Source: Bacillota bacterium (GTDB lineage: Bacteria; Bacillota; Clostridia; Christensenellales; CAG-138). From it: DNA of 64,000 nt. Below, piece after piece: positions 8,698-18,179 of the stretch. Location: positions 62,001 through 126,000 of the forward strand of contig JAEWCL010000007.1 of the NCBI GenBank assembly GCA_023390655.1, in the 5' to 3' direction. Each line of letters begins with the position of its first letter. Position 1 is the stretch's first letter. The notes below the pieces were generated by a model. The model worked only from the letters and a program-made list of their open reading frames with translations. It was not told the DNA's origin and did no database searches. The position numbers and the translations under genes are program-made.

Positions 8698-9915
8698 ATG
8701 AAAAAACATCTTTTGGCGGCAGTTTTGATCCTCGGGCTATCGCTTTCAGGCGTATCTGCGCTCGCCATTGGTAAGGATGTAATTTCTTCCGGCACTCTGG
8801 CTGTTTCCGATGTTACGAAAGATTTTCCCAAAGAAGCGTTACACAAAATGGATATGCAGGAGAAAGTAACGCGGGCGTATAACGAACTCATCCGCTCATT
8901 TGAGCAGACGGAGAAAGCGATTATGTTCCCGGATGAATACGGCGGCGCGTATAACAACGGAAACGGACAGCTTGTCGTTAAGCTGACCAATATAAGCAGC
9001 CAAACCATATCCCGCTATAAAAGGGCCGTGGGCGATCCGGATATTCTGGTTTTTGAAAAAGCGGAGTACGCAAAAAACGAGCTCGAAGCGCTGTGCAAAA
9101 CGGTACTGCAATGGTTTCTGGCTGAAGAGATCGATTGGAACCAATGCTACGCCTGTGATGAGACCCTCAAGGCTGTGATTATTGTCCCGGAAACGGAGTA
9201 TTCTAGGGCGCAGGCGTTGCTGCAGAGCAAAATGGTCCCCCAAAAAAGGACGCTGCCGATTACCCTTCAGGCTTCCGAAAAAGAAAAACCCGCCGCCTAT
9301 CTAGAAGGCGGAACCAGCCTGCGGAAGGCCCGTTCACCGGTATCCACCCTGGCGTTTTGCGGTACCTATCAGGGAGCACCTGCCATCATCACATGCGGGC
9401 ACGGCGGCTTAAGCGAAGGAACAAAGGTATATGCAAACAATTCGGCTTCAACCAATCTGGTTGGGAAAATAGCGGTACAGCAATACAAACACAAGGAGAG
9501 CGGTGACTTTTCCATAGCGAAGGTCACCGGAAGCCATACGTTAACAAACCTGGTGCAGTACGCAAGCAGCGGCAAAGCATATCCCGCAAAGGGCTATTTT
9601 CGCTTACCTGCAAAAAACGATATCGTATATCAGTTCGGGAAAAATGGATATCGGAACAAGTGCCGGGTCATCAATACAAATACGATATTAAATCATGGGT
9701 CAAAAGATGGGCCGTTTTATATTTCCGGAATGGTGTATACAGCGATTCTGGAAAGCGAAGCTTCTGGCGTATTAAAAGGAGACAGCGGCAGCCCGGTCTA
9801 CAGCCTGTCCAGTAACCAGGCAACGGCCCTTGGCGTGCTCTCTTCGGGCGGGTCGCGCAGTATGACGTTTTCCCCGCTTCAGTGGGCAAACGGATTTTCG
9901 GTGAAGACGAATTAG
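8698..9915 (+). CDS. Secreted chymotrypsin-like (S1) serine protease
   Basis: A 405-residue exported protein with a signal peptide at residues 1-23 (MKKHLLAAVLILGLSLSGVS). Residues about 24-210 look like a pro-region. A trypsin-like domain follows with a plausible triad: H235 in ITCGHGG, D270 in SGDFSIAKV and S363 in GDSGSPVY. The ITCGHG and GDSGSP motifs and a disulfide-poor sequence resemble bacterial S1 proteases of the streptogrisin type. Substrate is unknown. The ATG at 8698 follows gggggtgggg; a GTG six bases earlier is an alternative. It lies next to the glycosyltransferase pair, so an envelope or secreted target is possible but unproven. Confidence 0.82.
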   Translation: MKKHLLAAVLILGLSLSGVSALAIGKDVISSGTLAVSDVTKDFPKEALHKMDMQEKVTRAYNELIRSFEQTEKAIMFPDEYGGAYNNGNGQLVVKLTNISSQTISRYKRAVGDPDILVFEKAEYAKNELEALCKTVLQWFLAEEIDWNQCYACDETLKAVIIVPETEYSRAQALLQSKMVPQKRTLPITLQASEKEKPAAYLEGGTSLRKARSPVSTLAFCGTYQGAPAIITCGHGGLSEGTKVYANNSASTNLVGKIAVQQYKHKESGDFSIAKVTGSHTLTNLVQYASSGKAYPAKGYFRLPAKNDIVYQFGKNGYRNKCRVINTNTILNHGSKDGPFYISGMVYTAILESEASGVLKGDSGSPVYSLSSNQATALGVLSSGGSRSMTFSPLQWANGFSVKTN

Positions 9916-9971
9916 GATAGGAGAATAAGCCGCAAGGGGGAGATGTTGCGGCAAATATAGGGGGTAGGGAC

Positions 9972-11501
9972 TTGCTTTCCAGCATTCAAAGCTATGGGCT
10001 TAACGGGATCGCCGGGTTTTCCGTACAGGTGCAGGTGGATATCGCAAACGGGCTGCCTTCGTTTGAAACAGTAGGCTTGCCGGACGCAGCCGTGCGCGAA
10101 TCGCGCGAGCGGGTGCGCGCCGCCATCAAGAACAGCGGCTTTGCGTTTCCGATCAGCCGCATAACCGTCAATCTTGCGCCTGCGGATTTGAAAAAGGAAG
10201 GGTCCGTCTACGACCTTCCCATCGCCATCGGCATTCTCGAGGCGGCGGGGCAGATACCGCCGGAGCAGACAAAAGGGCTGCTGTTTTTAGGGGAGCTTGC
10301 GCTTGACGGTACCGTCCGCGCAATTGACGGCGTACTGCCCATGGTGATCGACGCGTTTGCGCATGGGGCGGAAAAGATTATTCTGCCCGAGGGCAACGCG
10401 GAGGAAGCCGCCTATATCACGGGCGCTACCATACTGCCGGTCAATACGCTGCGGCAGGCGGTGGAATGTTTGCGGGGGGACGTGCCGTTTACCATCTACC
10501 AAAGCAAGGCGTGGGACGCCAGAAATATCATCCATTCTTCGGACTTTGCAGAAATCAAGGGCCAGCAGAGCGCAAAGCGCGCGGCGGAAATCGCAGTTGC
10601 CGGCGGACATAATCTCATTTTAATCGGAACTCCGGGTTCCGGCAAAACCATGCTTGCGCGCAGCATGCCGTCTATATTGCCCGATCTTACCTTTGAAGAA
10701 GCGCTTGAAATCACAAAAATACATTCCGTCGTCGGTGCAACAAGAGAGTGCGGCGGCATCATCAAGGAGCGTCCGTTCCGCGCGCCGCACCATGGCGCGT
10801 CGGCTGCGGCGCTCATTGGCGGCGGGCAGCGCGCGCTGCCGGGTGAAATCAGCCTGGCGCATTATGGCGTGCTGTTTCTGGACGAACTTCCGGAATTCAG
10901 AAAAGATGTATTGGAAGCCCTGCGCCAGCCGCTGGAGGATGGTGTCGTCACCATCACGCGGGCAACGGCAAACGCCACCTATCCTGCGGATTTCATGCTG
11001 GTCGCCGCCATGAATCCCTGCCCGTGCGGCAACTACGGCTCGCGCATCTCCCCATGCAGGTGTACGCCGTTCCAGATTCAGCGCTATCAGGGCAGGATTT
11101 CAGGGCCGTTGCTGGACAGGATCGATATTTCGGTTGAGATGTCCGAAGTGGGGTATTCCGATATCGCAAGCAAGGCCCAGGGGGAATCTTCCGCTGCAAT
11201 CAGGACGCGTGTGAACCGTGCGCGCAACATGCAGCGGGCGCGCTATCAACAAGAAGGCATCTATTTTAACGCGCAACTCCCGAACCGTATGCTCAAAACC
11301 TACTGCGCGCTCGACGCTTCTTCGGAAGCGATGCTCAAGCAGGCGTTCTCGTCCCTGCATTTAAGTGCGCGCGCTTACAGCCGAATCCTAAAGGTTGCAC
11401 GCACCATTGCCGATATTGAAGAAGAGAAAATGATCAAGAGCGCGCACATCGCGGAAGCCATCCAGTACCGTAGCCTCGATTCCCACACGTTTGGAGGGTA
11501 A
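9972..11501 (+). CDS. YifB/ComM-family Mg-chelatase-like AAA+ ATPase
   Basis: A 509-residue member of the YifB/ComM family. In Proteobacteria ComM is a branch-migration helicase aiding transformation; the Bacillota role is less studied. The N-terminal LSSIQSYGLNGI and VGLPDAAVRESRERV mark the Lon-like domain. A Walker A GTPGSGKT begins at residue 219, and a Mg-chelatase domain follows (LFLDELPEF, NPCPCGNYG with cysteines). The TTG start at 9972 gives the standard N-terminus after a gggggtaggga site. dprA follows after 4 bases, a common pairing that supports a DNA-uptake or recombination role. Confidence 0.92.
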   Translation: MLSSIQSYGLNGIAGFSVQVQVDIANGLPSFETVGLPDAAVRESRERVRAAIKNSGFAFPISRITVNLAPADLKKEGSVYDLPIAIGILEAAGQIPPEQTKGLLFLGELALDGTVRAIDGVLPMVIDAFAHGAEKIILPEGNAEEAAYITGATILPVNTLRQAVECLRGDVPFTIYQSKAWDARNIIHSSDFAEIKGQQSAKRAAEIAVAGGHNLILIGTPGSGKTMLARSMPSILPDLTFEEALEITKIHSVVGATRECGGIIKERPFRAPHHGASAAALIGGGQRALPGEISLAHYGVLFLDELPEFRKDVLEALRQPLEDGVVTITRATANATYPADFMLVAAMNPCPCGNYGSRISPCRCTPFQIQRYQGRISGPLLDRIDISVEMSEVGYSDIASKAQGESSAAIRTRVNRARNMQRARYQQEGIYFNAQLPNRMLKTYCALDASSEAMLKQAFSSLHLSARAYSRILKVARTIADIEEEKMIKSAHIAEAIQYRSLDSHTFGG

Positions 11502-11505
11502 AAGT

Positions 11506-12615
11506 ATGCGTACCTATACGCGGGAGGAACAGCTTTGTTTGTGGCTGCATCATGCGACGGGCGCGCATGCGTTGCTGTTTTCGCGCCTCCTGGCGCGCTA
11601 TCAGTCGCCAGCGGCGGTGTACGAGCTTGCGCATAAGGGGTCCGTGTCAGCGTTTACCCAATGGGGGCAGGCGTTTGCACAAAAGCTTTGCGCTTTAGCG
11701 AATGAAGAAGAGATTGAACGGCACATTCTGTGGTTAAAGGAAAATAAAACGGAGATTGTGTCGTTATTTTCAGAGCAATACCCCGCGCTGCTTAAGGAAA
11801 TCCGCCATCCGCCAGCGGTATTGTTTATCCGGGGGAGACTTCCAAACGAGCTTTTTCTGCCGATTGCCATTGTCGGCATGCGCAGGCATACCGCCTATGG
11901 GGAGGCGGTGGCGCTCCACTTTGGGGAGGAGCTCGCAAAGCACAACGCCACCGTGGTTTCCGGCATGGCGGCAGGCATTGACGGTGCGGCCCACATAGGC
12001 GCGCTGCGGTGCGCGGATGCGGAGCTTCCTACGATTGCTGTGTTAGGCAGCGGCATCGATGTGATTTACCCAAGCACAAACGCGCGCCTCTATTATGAGA
12101 TCATAGAGCGCGGCGCGGTCGTTTCCGAATTTTTGCCCGGCACAAAGCCCAACCGGGAGAACTTTCCCATACGCAACCGCATCATCAGCGGGCTTTCGCG
12201 TGGGGTTGTGGTGGTGGAGGCGGCAAGCCGCAGTGGGACAACCATCACCGCAAACTATGCGCTTGACCAAAATAGAGACCTGTTTGCAGTACCCGGCCGC
12301 ATTACGGATGACAGCAGCGTTGGGCCAAACGGCATGATCCAGCGCGGGGAGGCAAAACCTGTATTTTGCACAATGGATATCCTGTGTGAATATGGAATTG
12401 CGACAGAGACGCCAAAGCCGGCGGAAAAACCCGATTTCTCCGGCCTTACGGCAAAAGAACGGCAGGTGGTGGACCTGCTGTTAAGGGGAGAAAAGAGCGC
12501 GGACGAAATATGTGAACTCTTGTCGATGTCCGCCTCCGAGGTGAATTCAACCTTGACATCCCTACAGTTTTCGGGAATAATTAAGCAGTTACCGGGCAGA
12601 GTATTCGCTCTTTAG
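11506..12615 (+). CDS. dprA: DNA-processing protein DprA
   Basis: DprA loads RecA on incoming single-stranded DNA during natural transformation. The 369 residues include a Rossmann-like core with VSGMAAGIDGAAHIGAL, LGSGIDVIYPSTN and PIRNRIISGLSRGVVVVEA, then SRSGTTITANYAL. The C-terminal 60 residues form the DprA winged-helix domain (KERQVVDLLL to QLPGRVFAL). A ggaggg site spaced well before the ATG at 11506 sets the start. It forms an operon with the yifB homologue; topA follows. Confidence 0.95.
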   Translation: MRTYTREEQLCLWLHHATGAHALLFSRLLARYQSPAAVYELAHKGSVSAFTQWGQAFAQKLCALANEEEIERHILWLKENKTEIVSLFSEQYPALLKEIRHPPAVLFIRGRLPNELFLPIAIVGMRRHTAYGEAVALHFGEELAKHNATVVSGMAAGIDGAAHIGALRCADAELPTIAVLGSGIDVIYPSTNARLYYEIIERGAVVSEFLPGTKPNRENFPIRNRIISGLSRGVVVVEAASRSGTTITANYALDQNRDLFAVPGRITDDSSVGPNGMIQRGEAKPVFCTMDILCEYGIATETPKPAEKPDFSGLTAKERQVVDLLLRGEKSADEICELLSMSASEVNSTLTSLQFSGIIKQLPGRVFAL

Positions 12616-12655
12616 TGAAGTGCTGATTCAATTTGCCCGCAACGGAGGATAGCAC

Positions 12656-14755
12656 ATGGCAGATACCCTGGTTATTGTAGAGTCGCCTGCAAAGGCAAAA
12701 ACCATAGAAAAATTCTTAGGCAAGAACTATAAGGTGCTTGCTTCCAACGGCCACGTGAGGGATCTTCCCAAGAGCCAGCTCGGCGTGGATGTGGAACACA
12801 GCTTTGCGCCCAAGTATATCACGCTGCGCGGCAGGGGCGATGTGCTTGACCGCATCCGCAGGGAAGCCAAAAGCGCAAAAAAAGTGTATCTCGCAACCGA
12901 CCCTGACCGTGAAGGGGAGGCAATTTCCTGGCATCTGGCGCAGATATTGAAGCTGGATGAGACATCCAAATGCCGCATTGTGTTTAATGAAATCACCTCC
13001 ACCGCCGTCAAGAATTCTTTGAAGAACGCGCGCGCGGTGGACTTGCGTTTGGTAGACGCCCAGCAGGCGCGCCGCATTCTGGACCGTCTGGTCGGCTACA
13101 AAATCAGCCCCATTCTCTGGGCAAAGGTCAGAAAGGGGCTTTCCGCGGGGCGCGTGCAGTCCGTCGCCACCCGCATCATCTGCGACCGTGAGCAGGAGAT
13201 TCTCGATTTTAAAGCGGAAGAATACTGGGCGATTGAAGTACAGCTTTCTGAAAAGCGCGGCAAAAAGACGTTTGAAGCAAAGTTCTACGGCTTTGACGGC
13301 AAGAAGGCGGACGTTCCGAACAAGGAAGCTGCGGACGCTATTTTAGCGCGTATCGCACAGGCGGAATTTAAAGCGGCTGACGTTAAGATCGGCCAGAAAA
13401 CACGGCATGCGGCCCCGCCGTTTACCACAAGCAGCCTCCAGCAGGAAGCGTCAAGAAAGCTTGGCTTTACCACCAAACGCACTATGCTTGTGGCGCAGCA
13501 GCTCTATGAAGGCGTAGAGCTGCAGGGCAAGGGTGCTACCGGCCTTGTGACCTATATCCGTACGGATTCCGTACGCGTGGCGCAGGAAGCGCAGGCGCAG
13601 GCAAAGGCACATATCTTGTCTGCCTACGGCGCACAGTATGTGCCGGAAAAGCCGAATGTGTTCAAAGGCCGCGCGGGCGCGCAGGATGCACACGAGGCCA
13701 TCCGCCCCACGGACCTTGGAAACGCCCCCGCGGATGTCAAGGCGTCGCTGACAAACGATCAGTATAAGCTCTACAGGCTCATCTATGAACGCTTTTTAGC
13801 CAGCCAAATGACCGACGCGCGGTTTGAAACCAATACCGTCACCATCGACGCGAACGGCTGCACCTTCCGCTCTGTGGGTGTGCGCACGTTATTTGACGGA
13901 TTTACCGTGATCTATACCGAAAGCCGCGACGACGCGCAGGAGAAGGAAGTCTCCCTGCCGCAGATCGAGATCGGGGATACCTTCTTATTCAAAAAGGTGG
14001 ACAGCGAGCAGCGCTTTACCCAGCCGCCCCCGCGCTTTACGGAAGCGTCCCTTGTGCGTACGCTCGAAGAAAAGGGAATCGGCAGGCCGAGCACATATTC
14101 GCCCACCATCTCCACTATCATTGAGCGCGGCTATGTCATGCGTGAAAAGAAACAGCTGATTCCCACCGAGCTCGGCTTTGTGGTCACACAGCTGATGAAA
14201 GAAAACTTCCAGAACATCGTGGACGTTGCGTTTACGGCGGATATGGAAGAGCAGCTTGACCATGTGGAGGAAGGAAGCACCCACGGCGAAGAAATCTTAC
14301 AGGAATTCTACGCGCCCTTTATTAAGACGGTGGAAACGGCCTCCGCAAGCATTGAAAAGGTCGTCATCCCGGACGAAGTTTCGGATATTCCCTGTGAAAA
14401 ATGCGGTTCCATGATGGTCTATAAAATGGGGCGCTTCGGTAAATTCCTGGCCTGCCCCAATTTCCCGGAATGCCGCAATACCAAGCCGATTTTAGAAAAG
14501 ATCGACGTTCCCTGCCCGCAGTGCGGCGGCGCGCTCATCAAGCGAAAGACCAAGCGCGGCAAGGCATTCTTCGGATGTGAAAAGTATCCGGAGTGCAGCT
14601 TTGTTTCCTGGGATAAGCCGGTTGCGGAGCAATGCCCCAAATGCCAATCCATGATGGTGCAGAAGGCAAGCCCCAAGGGCAGCTATGTTGTCTGTACCAA
14701 TAAAGAATGCGGACATATTCTACGCAACAGAAAGGACAAGGACGATGCCGAGTAA
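12656..14755 (+). CDS. topA: DNA topoisomerase I
   Basis: Type IA topoisomerase that relaxes negative supercoils. The 699-residue protein opens with the Toprim domain (LVIVESPAKAKTIEKFLG; DPDREGEAISWHL). The catalytic tyrosine is Y300 in TYIRTDSVRV. Three C-terminal four-cysteine zinc ribbons follow the core, starting at CEKCGSMM, CPQCGGAL and CPKCQSMM. The order dprA-topA-trmFO-hslV-hslU is the same as in B. subtilis (smf-topA-trmFO-xerC-clpQ-clpY), except that no xerC lies here. It overlaps trmFO by 11 bases. Confidence 0.98.
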   Translation: MADTLVIVESPAKAKTIEKFLGKNYKVLASNGHVRDLPKSQLGVDVEHSFAPKYITLRGRGDVLDRIRREAKSAKKVYLATDPDREGEAISWHLAQILKLDETSKCRIVFNEITSTAVKNSLKNARAVDLRLVDAQQARRILDRLVGYKISPILWAKVRKGLSAGRVQSVATRIICDREQEILDFKAEEYWAIEVQLSEKRGKKTFEAKFYGFDGKKADVPNKEAADAILARIAQAEFKAADVKIGQKTRHAAPPFTTSSLQQEASRKLGFTTKRTMLVAQQLYEGVELQGKGATGLVTYIRTDSVRVAQEAQAQAKAHILSAYGAQYVPEKPNVFKGRAGAQDAHEAIRPTDLGNAPADVKASLTNDQYKLYRLIYERFLASQMTDARFETNTVTIDANGCTFRSVGVRTLFDGFTVIYTESRDDAQEKEVSLPQIEIGDTFLFKKVDSEQRFTQPPPRFTEASLVRTLEEKGIGRPSTYSPTISTIIERGYVMREKKQLIPTELGFVVTQLMKENFQNIVDVAFTADMEEQLDHVEEGSTHGEEILQEFYAPFIKTVETASASIEKVVIPDEVSDIPCEKCGSMMVYKMGRFGKFLACPNFPECRNTKPILEKIDVPCPQCGGALIKRKTKRGKAFFGCEKYPECSFVSWDKPVAEQCPKCQSMMVQKASPKGSYVVCTNKECGHILRNRKDKDDAE

Positions 14756-16055
14756 TAAGCTTAGCGCCGCCGTCATCGGCGCGGGGCTTGCGGGATGTGA
14801 GGCGGCGTATCAGCTGGCCGAACGCGGGGTACTTGTCCGTTTATATGAAATGAAGCCCGTCAACCGCTCGCCCGCCCATGAGAGCGATGCGTTTGCAGAG
14901 CTGGTTTGTTCCAATTCCCTCCGGTCGGACCGGTTGCAAAATGCCGTCGGCCTGTTAAAGGAAGAGCTTCGAAGGCTCAATTCCCTCATCTTAAAGGCGG
15001 CGGACGCAACGCGGGTGCCCGCAGGCGGCGCGCTTGCGGTGGACCGCGTGGGATTTTCCGCCTATATTACAGACGTTATCCGTACACATCCCAACATTGA
15101 AGTAATCCCGGGCGAGGTTGCGGCATTGCCGGAGCCGCCCGCTATTGTTGCAACAGGCCCGCTAACCGCAGGGTCTCTGTTCGATGCGATTGAAGAAAGC
15201 CTGGGCGCGAGCCTTCATTTTTATGATGCCGCGGCGCCTGTGCTGTTTGCCGATTCGTTTGATTACCAAACGGTGTTTCGCGCCTCCCGCTATGAACGTG
15301 GGGAGGATTATCTCAATTGCCCTATGACGCGGGAAGAATACTATGCGTTTTACCATGCGCTTGTTTCTGCCGAGACGGTTGCGTTGCATGCGTTTGAAAC
15401 ACCAAAGGTATTTGAAGGCTGTATGCCGGTAGAGGTCATGGCAAAGCGCGGGGAGAGAACACTCGCCTTCGGCCCCTTAAAGCCCATAGGGCTGATTGAT
15501 CCCAGAAGTGAGGGGAAAAGGCCCTACGCCGTGGTGCAGCTAAGGCAGGATGACGCCGCGGGCACGCTCTATAATATGGTGGGTTTTCAGACCAACCTTA
15601 CATTTTCGGAGCAGCGCAGGGTGTTCCGCATGATTCCGGGTTTGCAGAATGCGGAATTTGCGCGCTATGGCGTGATGCACCGCAACACGTTTTTGCGCTC
15701 CCCGGGACTTCTGAACTGGGACTATCAGGTCAAAGCCCGGCCCGGCCTGTATTTTGCGGGGCAGATTACGGGTGTAGAGGGCTATGTAGAGTCCGCTTCA
15801 AGCGGCTTTGTCGCTGCGGTGAATCTCGCGCGCAGCCTAAATGGGAAGGGACCGGTCGATTTTACGCGGCGCACCGCCATCGGGGCGCTTTCCCATTATG
15901 TAAGTGAATATCAGGGCGGGGATTTCCAGCCCATGAACGTGACCTACGGCATTATGGAGGCAATTCCGGACGCGCCGCGCAACAAGGCCGAGCGGTATGA
16001 GAAAATGGCCGGGCGCGCGCTTGCAATCGTGGAGGATTTGCAAAAGAATTGTTAA
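14745..16055 (+). CDS. trmFO: Folate-dependent tRNA (uracil-54) methyltransferase TrmFO
   Basis: TrmFO makes m5U54 in the tRNA T-loop using methylene-tetrahydrofolate and FADH2. The 436-residue product begins with the FAD-binding AVIGAGLAGCEAAY. It has the cysteine-containing FAELVCSNSLRSD and FEGCMPVEVMAKRGERTLAFGPLKP motifs, and ends with EGYVESASSGFVAAVNLAR. The ATG inside the topA 3' end gives the standard N-terminus; an upstream in-frame start would add 20 unrelated residues. A xerC gene is often between trmFO and hslV but is absent. Confidence 0.96.
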   Translation: MPSNKLSAAVIGAGLAGCEAAYQLAERGVLVRLYEMKPVNRSPAHESDAFAELVCSNSLRSDRLQNAVGLLKEELRRLNSLILKAADATRVPAGGALAVDRVGFSAYITDVIRTHPNIEVIPGEVAALPEPPAIVATGPLTAGSLFDAIEESLGASLHFYDAAAPVLFADSFDYQTVFRASRYERGEDYLNCPMTREEYYAFYHALVSAETVALHAFETPKVFEGCMPVEVMAKRGERTLAFGPLKPIGLIDPRSEGKRPYAVVQLRQDDAAGTLYNMVGFQTNLTFSEQRRVFRMIPGLQNAEFARYGVMHRNTFLRSPGLLNWDYQVKARPGLYFAGQITGVEGYVESASSGFVAAVNLARSLNGKGPVDFTRRTAIGALSHYVSEYQGGDFQPMNVTYGIMEAIPDAPRNKAERYEKMAGRALAIVEDLQKNC

Positions 16056-16090
16056 GCTTCGCGCCTGTTTTCCTGCGCACATTTCAAATG

Positions 16091-16099
16091 TGGTATGAT
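16091..16099 (+). promoter_or_regulatory. Extended -10 promoter element before hslV
   Basis: TGG-TATGAT matches an extended -10 box about 120 bases before hslV. No good -35 is visible 17 bases upstream. A leader of roughly 110 bases would precede hslVU. Confidence 0.45.
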
Positions 16100-16217
16100 G
16101 AAAATCAACCACGGGCGATATAGACAGCGGAGAGTGGCATTGATAAAGGCCATGCATCCTTCTGTATCCTGTAAAACTGGAATGCGGACCGTGTAACAGA
16201 TCGAAAGGAAAGAACAC

Positions 16218-16751
16218 ATGGAACTCGATGGCACGACCATACTTGCCGTGAAACGTAACGGCGTTTGTGCAATAGCAGGGGACGGACAGGTCACGCTTGA
16301 AAAATCCGTCATTATGAAAAGTACGGCGAAAAAAGTGCGCAGGCTCTACCACGGCAAGGTCGTGGCGGGATTTGCGGGTTCGGTAGCGGACGCGTTTTCG
16401 CTGTGCGAACGGTTTGAAGCAAAGCTGGAGCAGTACGGCGGCGGCCTTACGCGCGCGGCAGTCGCGCTTGCGCAGGAATGGCGCAGCGACAAAGCGTTAA
16501 GGCAGCTGCAGGCGCTGTTGATCGTGGCGGACAAAGACGAGCTGCTTGTCATCTCCGGTACCGGCGAGGTGATCGATCCGGACGACGGTATCGCGGCGAT
16601 CGGCTCCGGCGGCATGTATGCACTTTCCGCAGCAAAGGCGCTTAAGGAGAACACGGAGCTTTCCGCGCGTGAAATCGCGGAGCGCTCCCTCAAAATCGCA
16701 GGCGACATCTGCGTCTATACCAACGGCAACATTACGGTAGAGGAGGTATAA
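16218..16751 (+). CDS. hslV: HslV (ClpQ) protease subunit
   Basis: HslV is the proteasome-like peptidase of the ATP-dependent HslUV complex. The 177 residues match the family: GTTILAVKRNG near the start, AGDGQVTLEKSVIMK, and VAGFAGSVADAF. By homology the N-terminal threonine nucleophile is T6 or T7 after removal of MELDG, similar to Thermotoga HslV with a short leader before GTTIL. This differs from B. subtilis ClpQ, which uses serine. It is followed after 4 bases by hslU. Confidence 0.96.
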   Translation: MELDGTTILAVKRNGVCAIAGDGQVTLEKSVIMKSTAKKVRRLYHGKVVAGFAGSVADAFSLCERFEAKLEQYGGGLTRAAVALAQEWRSDKALRQLQALLIVADKDELLVISGTGEVIDPDDGIAAIGSGGMYALSAAKALKENTELSAREIAERSLKIAGDICVYTNGNITVEEV

Positions 16752-16755
16752 CGCA

Positions 16756-18141
16756 ATGCTGACGCCAAAACAGATCGTAGATGCGCTGGATAAATTCATT
16801 GTCGGCCAGAATAAGGCGAAGCGCGCCGTCGCCATTGCATTGCGCAACCGCTACCGCAGGAGCCTGCTTTCCCCGGAGCTGCGGGAAGAAATCACGCCCA
16901 AGAACATCATCATGATGGGGCCCACGGGCGTTGGTAAAACGGAAATCGCAAGGCGGCTTGCAAAGCTTGTGGAAGCGCCTTTTGTCAAGGTGGAAGCCAC
17001 AAAGTTTACGGAAGTCGGCTATGTGGGCCGGGATGTCGACTCCATGGTGCGCGACCTTGTGGAAGCTTCCATCCGGCTCTGCAAGGCAAAACGCATGGAG
17101 GCCGTGCGCATGATGGCGGAAGCTGCCGCGGAGCAGCGTCTGGTTGACCTTTTGGTGCCCATCCGCAAAATCGATACCATACCCCCGCAGAACCCGCTCC
17201 AGATTCTTTTGGGCGCGGGCCAGCCGCAGGAACCGCAGATGACGGAGGAGGAAAAGCGCACGCATTTCAACCGCCGCGAAACGGTCATGGCCCAGCTTCG
17301 CGCAGGGCGGCTGGAGGAAGAGATCATCGAAATTGAAGTCGAGGAAAAGAGTCCCGGCAGCGATGCGATGATCGCAATGGGCATCGATATCAACCTCAAT
17401 GATATGATCGGCGGCATTTTGCCCTCCAAGAAAAAGCACCGTAAGGTATCCGTAAAGGAAGCGCGCCGGATCCTGGTGCAGGAAGAATCCGATAAGCTTA
17501 TCGATATGGATGAGGTCACCCGCGAAGCCGTGGAGAAGGCGGAGCAGGACGGCATCATCTTTATCGATGAAATCGATAAGATCGCTGGCGCGCGCGCCGC
17601 GTCCTCCGGCGGGCCCGATGTTTCCCGCGAGGGTGTGCAGCGCGATATCCTGCCAATTGTGGAAGGTTCTACCGTCAATACGAAATATGGCCCGGTCAAG
17701 ACGGATTATATGCTCTTCATTGCTGCGGGTGCATTCCATGTGGCGAAGGTCACGGATTTGATCCCCGAACTGCAGGGGCGTTTTCCCATCCGCGTTGAGT
17801 TGGAGGCACTTACCCAGGAGGATTACAAGCGCATCCTGACCCAGCCTGAAAACGCCATCACCAAGCAATATGCGGCGCTGCTTTCTGCAGACCACCTGAT
17901 GTTAGGCTTTACGGAAGACGCGCTGGATGCGATTGCAAGATACGCGTACCTTGCGAACGAAAATACGGAAAACATCGGCGCGCGGCGGCTGCACACCATT
18001 ATGGAGCTGCTGCTCGAGGATATCTCCTTCCAGGCGGGCGGAGATTATCCGGACCTGGAGCTGAGCATTGACGGCCCGTATGTCACAGAGCGTATGACGG
18101 GCAGCTATGTGCACGAAGACCTTCGCAAATACATATTATAA
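16756..18141 (+). CDS. hslU: HslU (ClpY) AAA+ unfoldase
   Basis: HslU unfolds substrates and feeds them to HslV. The 461-residue protein has Walker A GPTGVGKTE, an intermediate (I) domain around residues 110-230, Walker B IFIDEIDKIAG, the sensor region PELQGRFPIRVEL, and a C-terminal tail ending LRKYIL that would dock into HslV pockets. The operon with hslV is conserved. A gaggtataacgc site precedes the ATG. Nothing is unusual in length or motifs. Confidence 0.97.
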   Translation: MLTPKQIVDALDKFIVGQNKAKRAVAIALRNRYRRSLLSPELREEITPKNIIMMGPTGVGKTEIARRLAKLVEAPFVKVEATKFTEVGYVGRDVDSMVRDLVEASIRLCKAKRMEAVRMMAEAAAEQRLVDLLVPIRKIDTIPPQNPLQILLGAGQPQEPQMTEEEKRTHFNRRETVMAQLRAGRLEEEIIEIEVEEKSPGSDAMIAMGIDINLNDMIGGILPSKKKHRKVSVKEARRILVQEESDKLIDMDEVTREAVEKAEQDGIIFIDEIDKIAGARAASSGGPDVSREGVQRDILPIVEGSTVNTKYGPVKTDYMLFIAAGAFHVAKVTDLIPELQGRFPIRVELEALTQEDYKRILTQPENAITKQYAALLSADHLMLGFTEDALDAIARYAYLANENTENIGARRLHTIMELLLEDISFQAGGDYPDLELSIDGPYVTERMTGSYVHEDLRKYIL

Positions 18142-18179
18142 GTTATAAGGATAAATACGTATCATACGAAGGAGGACCC

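Noticed and set aside
16732..17895. A 387-codon minus-strand open frame opposite hslU
   Set aside because: It is a shadow of the hslU coding strand, and HslU motifs are clear in the plus frame.
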